Shown in pieces: positions 37,787-39,676 of a stretch of DNA of 39,676 bases (position 1 is the stretch's first letter; every line of letters begins with the position of its first letter). The stretch spans positions 1 through 39,676 of the forward strand of contig JABDFR010000026.1 in NCBI GenBank assembly GCA_013286465.1, written 5' to 3'. The DNA comes from Acidobacteriota bacterium. GTDB taxonomy: Bacteria; Acidobacteriota; Terriglobia; Acidiferrales; UBA7541. The translations under genes and the position numbers were made by a program. The notes under the pieces are model-generated. The model made no database searches. It was given only the letters and a program-made list of their open reading frames with translations, and was not told the origin of the DNA.

Positions 37787-39265
37787 TTAGGCTACTTTCC
37801 CTCGGACCTTTGATTTCGTCTGCGCCCGGCGAAATACCGGCCGCAATCCAAACTCACGCTCGAACATGGCCGCCTTGCGCCCCAACCCGCCAACATCGAG
37901 CCGCGCTCCGTTCTGCATCTGCACGCGAAAGATGGCCTGGCCGTCTTCCACGTCCACGCAGACGTCGCCCACCATCCGCCGGTGCCCGCTCTCGAGCCGC
38001 TCCGCAATTCGCAGCAGAGCCACCAGCATGCGCGCGTCTTCGCGGCGATCTCCGTCAAGAGCCGTGTATGACTTGTGGTCCATCTGCGGCTCGGATTTGC
38101 AATTATGATAGCGGACCAGCGCGGCCACCATATTCGCCGTGCCGATGATGCGACTTGCGTCCGATCGTATGGCCCACGTCATGAAGGATTGCGCCCAGTT
38201 CCAGCAATAGCCGCTCGTCCGGACCCATTTCATGCAACGGGCGCAACTGATCGAAAAGCGAAACAGCCAGCCTCCGGACTTGCTCGGCATGTCCCGCATC
38301 ATAATTGAACCGCCGCGCAAACCATTCCGCACCGGCGCGCAATCGGTCCTCCACCCTCTTTTCATCCGCGCTGGGAGATACGCCCGAATATTGCGCGGCG
38401 ATCAGATCGATCAATATTCCTTCGCGCACTCCGACGCCCGGCACCACCATCGACCGCAGATTCAGATATTGCCCGAGCGTTGCCAGCACGATCGCCGCAA
38501 TTCCCATCACTTCGGCGCGATCCCGGCGCACGCGAAACGCTTTCATCCGGCGCGCCACGTCCAGTCGCGCAATGTGCCACACCTGATCCCGCAACAGCCG
38601 TAAATTTATTGTGGGCAATCCCCGCAACCGCTGGCCGCGGCGACTCCTCCCGCGAGACTCGGCGGCGTGGGCAGCGCGGATCGCAACAGGATCAGCACGT
38701 GGTCGCGGATGCGCGTGGCCCTATCTTCGGTGATCACGCCCTCGATCTTATAGGTTTCCATCAGGCGCACGGTGCCAAGCGGAAGCGCCACTCGCCGGGT
38801 CACGGCGCCACCCTCGAGAAAATTAATCTCGAGGCTTCCGCCGCCAAGATCGAAGATCACCCGCGGAGTGACGTGGCTCGGCAGCAGCCGCAGCACTCCC
38901 GCGCAAGTGAGGCGCGCTTCTTCCTCGCCGCTGATCACTTCGATTTCGATGCCTGACTTTCGACGCACCCGCTCGATCAATATATGACGGTTGCGAGCTT
39001 CACGCGCTGCGCTGGTGGCCACCGCGCGATACATCGCCACGTGATGCCGATCCATCATTCGCCGGAAATGGCGGAAGGCGCGCGCGGCTTTGGCAATCGT
39101 GTCGTTGCTCACGGCATGGCGGGTGAATGCATTGTGTCCCAGGCGTACGGACGCGCGTTCGCTATCGAGAATTTCGTATCGATCGGGGGAAGTGGCACGT
39201 GCAATCAGCAGCCGGATGGCATTCGAGCCGGCGTCAATTGCGGCGATGTTAACAGGGGCGGCCAA
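37787..39265 (-). pseudogene. ppx: Exopolyphosphatase/pppGpp phosphohydrolase (Ppx/GppA) broken at two places
   Basis: Recognisable Ppx/GppA pieces lie in two reading frames. Frame one, from TTG 39265, has NIAAIDAGSNAIRLLIA, the SGEEEARLT block and VIFDLGGGSLEINFLEGG, then breaks near 38620-38636 at AASG. Frame two carries LPTINLRLLRDQV, KAFRVRRDRAEVMG and the HD helix ILHDVGHTIGRKSHHRHGEY, then breaks near 38124-38136. Frame one resumes at MVAALVRYHN and runs to the stop at 37787. Comparison with the neighbouring HD domain suggests about 15-16 residues are missing at the second break, and some at the first. True decay and short-read assembly loss both fit. Confidence 0.78.
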
Positions 39266-39270
39266 TTCGT

Positions 39271-39676
39271 CTATCGCCAGAGGTGCGCGAGCGCGCCCGA
39301 GGGCTGATAGTGCGTACCCTTGATGCCGAGATGCGCGCCAATCTGTTTGCGCAACTCGCGGTTGACGTTCGGGACGCTCGTCTCGCCATCCAACTCGATG
39401 AACGAATGGCGGCGCGACAAATATTCGAATTCTTTTTTAATCAGCGACTGGTAGCGAATGAACGACTGGAACAAATCGTTGGAGAGCGACATATCGCGGC
39501 CCGATTCCCAGTAGCTGATGGTATGCGATTTCTTGAATTCACGATCGAACGCCACTTCAGGGCGCACGTTGAGCCAGAAAGTCAGGTCGGGCCGCAGCGC
39601 CATTTCGTAAATCCCGTGCAAATAATCGCGGCCAATTCCGCGCACGGCGCTCCGCGCAATCAGCGTATAAATATAA
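39271..39676 (-). CDS. Thymidylate-kinase-like protein, C-terminal part
   Basis: The final 135 residues of a protein cut by the window edge; the frame is open to the last base, so the start, P-loop and lid lie outside. The segment has LRPDLTFWLNVRPEVAFDRE, the sugar/nucleotide-binding helix pattern of dTMP kinases (PDLTFYLDVxPE), followed by SLSNDLFQSFIRYQ and a typical C-terminal Rossmann-like end (FIELDG...). It could be a true Tmk or a relative with another substrate. It ends five bases before the Ppx/GppA start on the same strand, so they are probably one transcript. Confidence 0.65.
   Translation of the reverse strand, partial: YIYTLIARSAVRGIGRDYLHGIYEMALRPDLTFWLNVRPEVAFDREFKKSHTISYWESGRDMSLSNDLFQSFIRYQSLIKKEFEYLSRRHSFIELDGETSVPNVNRELRKQIGAHLGIKGTHYQPSGALAHLWR

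Overview
The window looks like a chromosomal segment from an acidobacterium (Acidobacteriota, probably the Terriglobia/Acidobacteriia group), perhaps from a metagenome assembly. The best markers are a PadR regulator next to an 884-residue MacB/FtsX-type permease with the N-terminal extension of the ADOP family, a FecR-like periplasmic protein, DUF4337, DUF2252 and DUF6986 proteins, and a G+C-rich, moderately dense gene layout. There is no rRNA, tRNA, CRISPR array, phage gene or transposase that I can support. The lineage is inferred from family content, not from a marker gene.

Layout. 1-1630 is sparsely coding: two small minus-strand genes and dispersed repeats. 1631-2194 encodes a secreted protein with four tandem proline-rich units. 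2296-4126 is a three-gene coupled operon of unknown function. It converges on an XRE regulator with a degenerate S24-like C-terminus, followed by an Ig-like membrane protein, a FecR-like protein, a secreted M28 peptidase and a TPR protein. 9289-10070 is a repeat-rich gap. 10071-16307 holds a class-IV aminotransferase, a DUF4337 protein, a pterin carbinolamine dehydratase, the PadR-ADOP pair with a visible operator, and a secreted double-rhodanese protein.

16576-26135 carries a MATE exporter and then the metabolic core of the window: a tightly coupled purine-degradation operon. Its order is guanine deaminase, xanthine dehydrogenase (Mo, Fe-S and FAD subunits), allantoinase, a fused allantoicase-OHCU decarboxylase, hydroxyisourate hydrolase and urate oxidase. 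Together these turn guanine into xanthine, urate, 5-hydroxyisourate, OHCU, allantoin, allantoate and ureidoglycolate plus urea. A DUF6986 aldolase-like gene faces the operon tail to tail and may act on the two-carbon end product. No ureidoglycolate lyase and no XdhC-type cofactor chaperone are present in the window.

27798-34745 holds an HD-GYP response regulator, FdhD, a secreted phosphoesterase with a clear terminator, a multicopper oxidase and a DUF2252 protein. 35065-39676 holds an HNH-like protein and a likely polyphosphate/phosphate-signalling group: a CHAD-HD fusion, SixA, a Ppx/GppA gene broken in two places, and the end of a thymidylate-kinase-like gene.

The most interesting non-gene signal is a set of GTAG-headed imperfect palindromes in the gaps between genes. 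They resemble REP sequences, sometimes as inverted pairs (BIME-like), with several distinct stem sequences. Two of them supply the stop codon of the gene before them. A separate element of about 170 bp with short terminal inverted repeats lies at 34791-34960 and has a diverged relative at the very start of the window.
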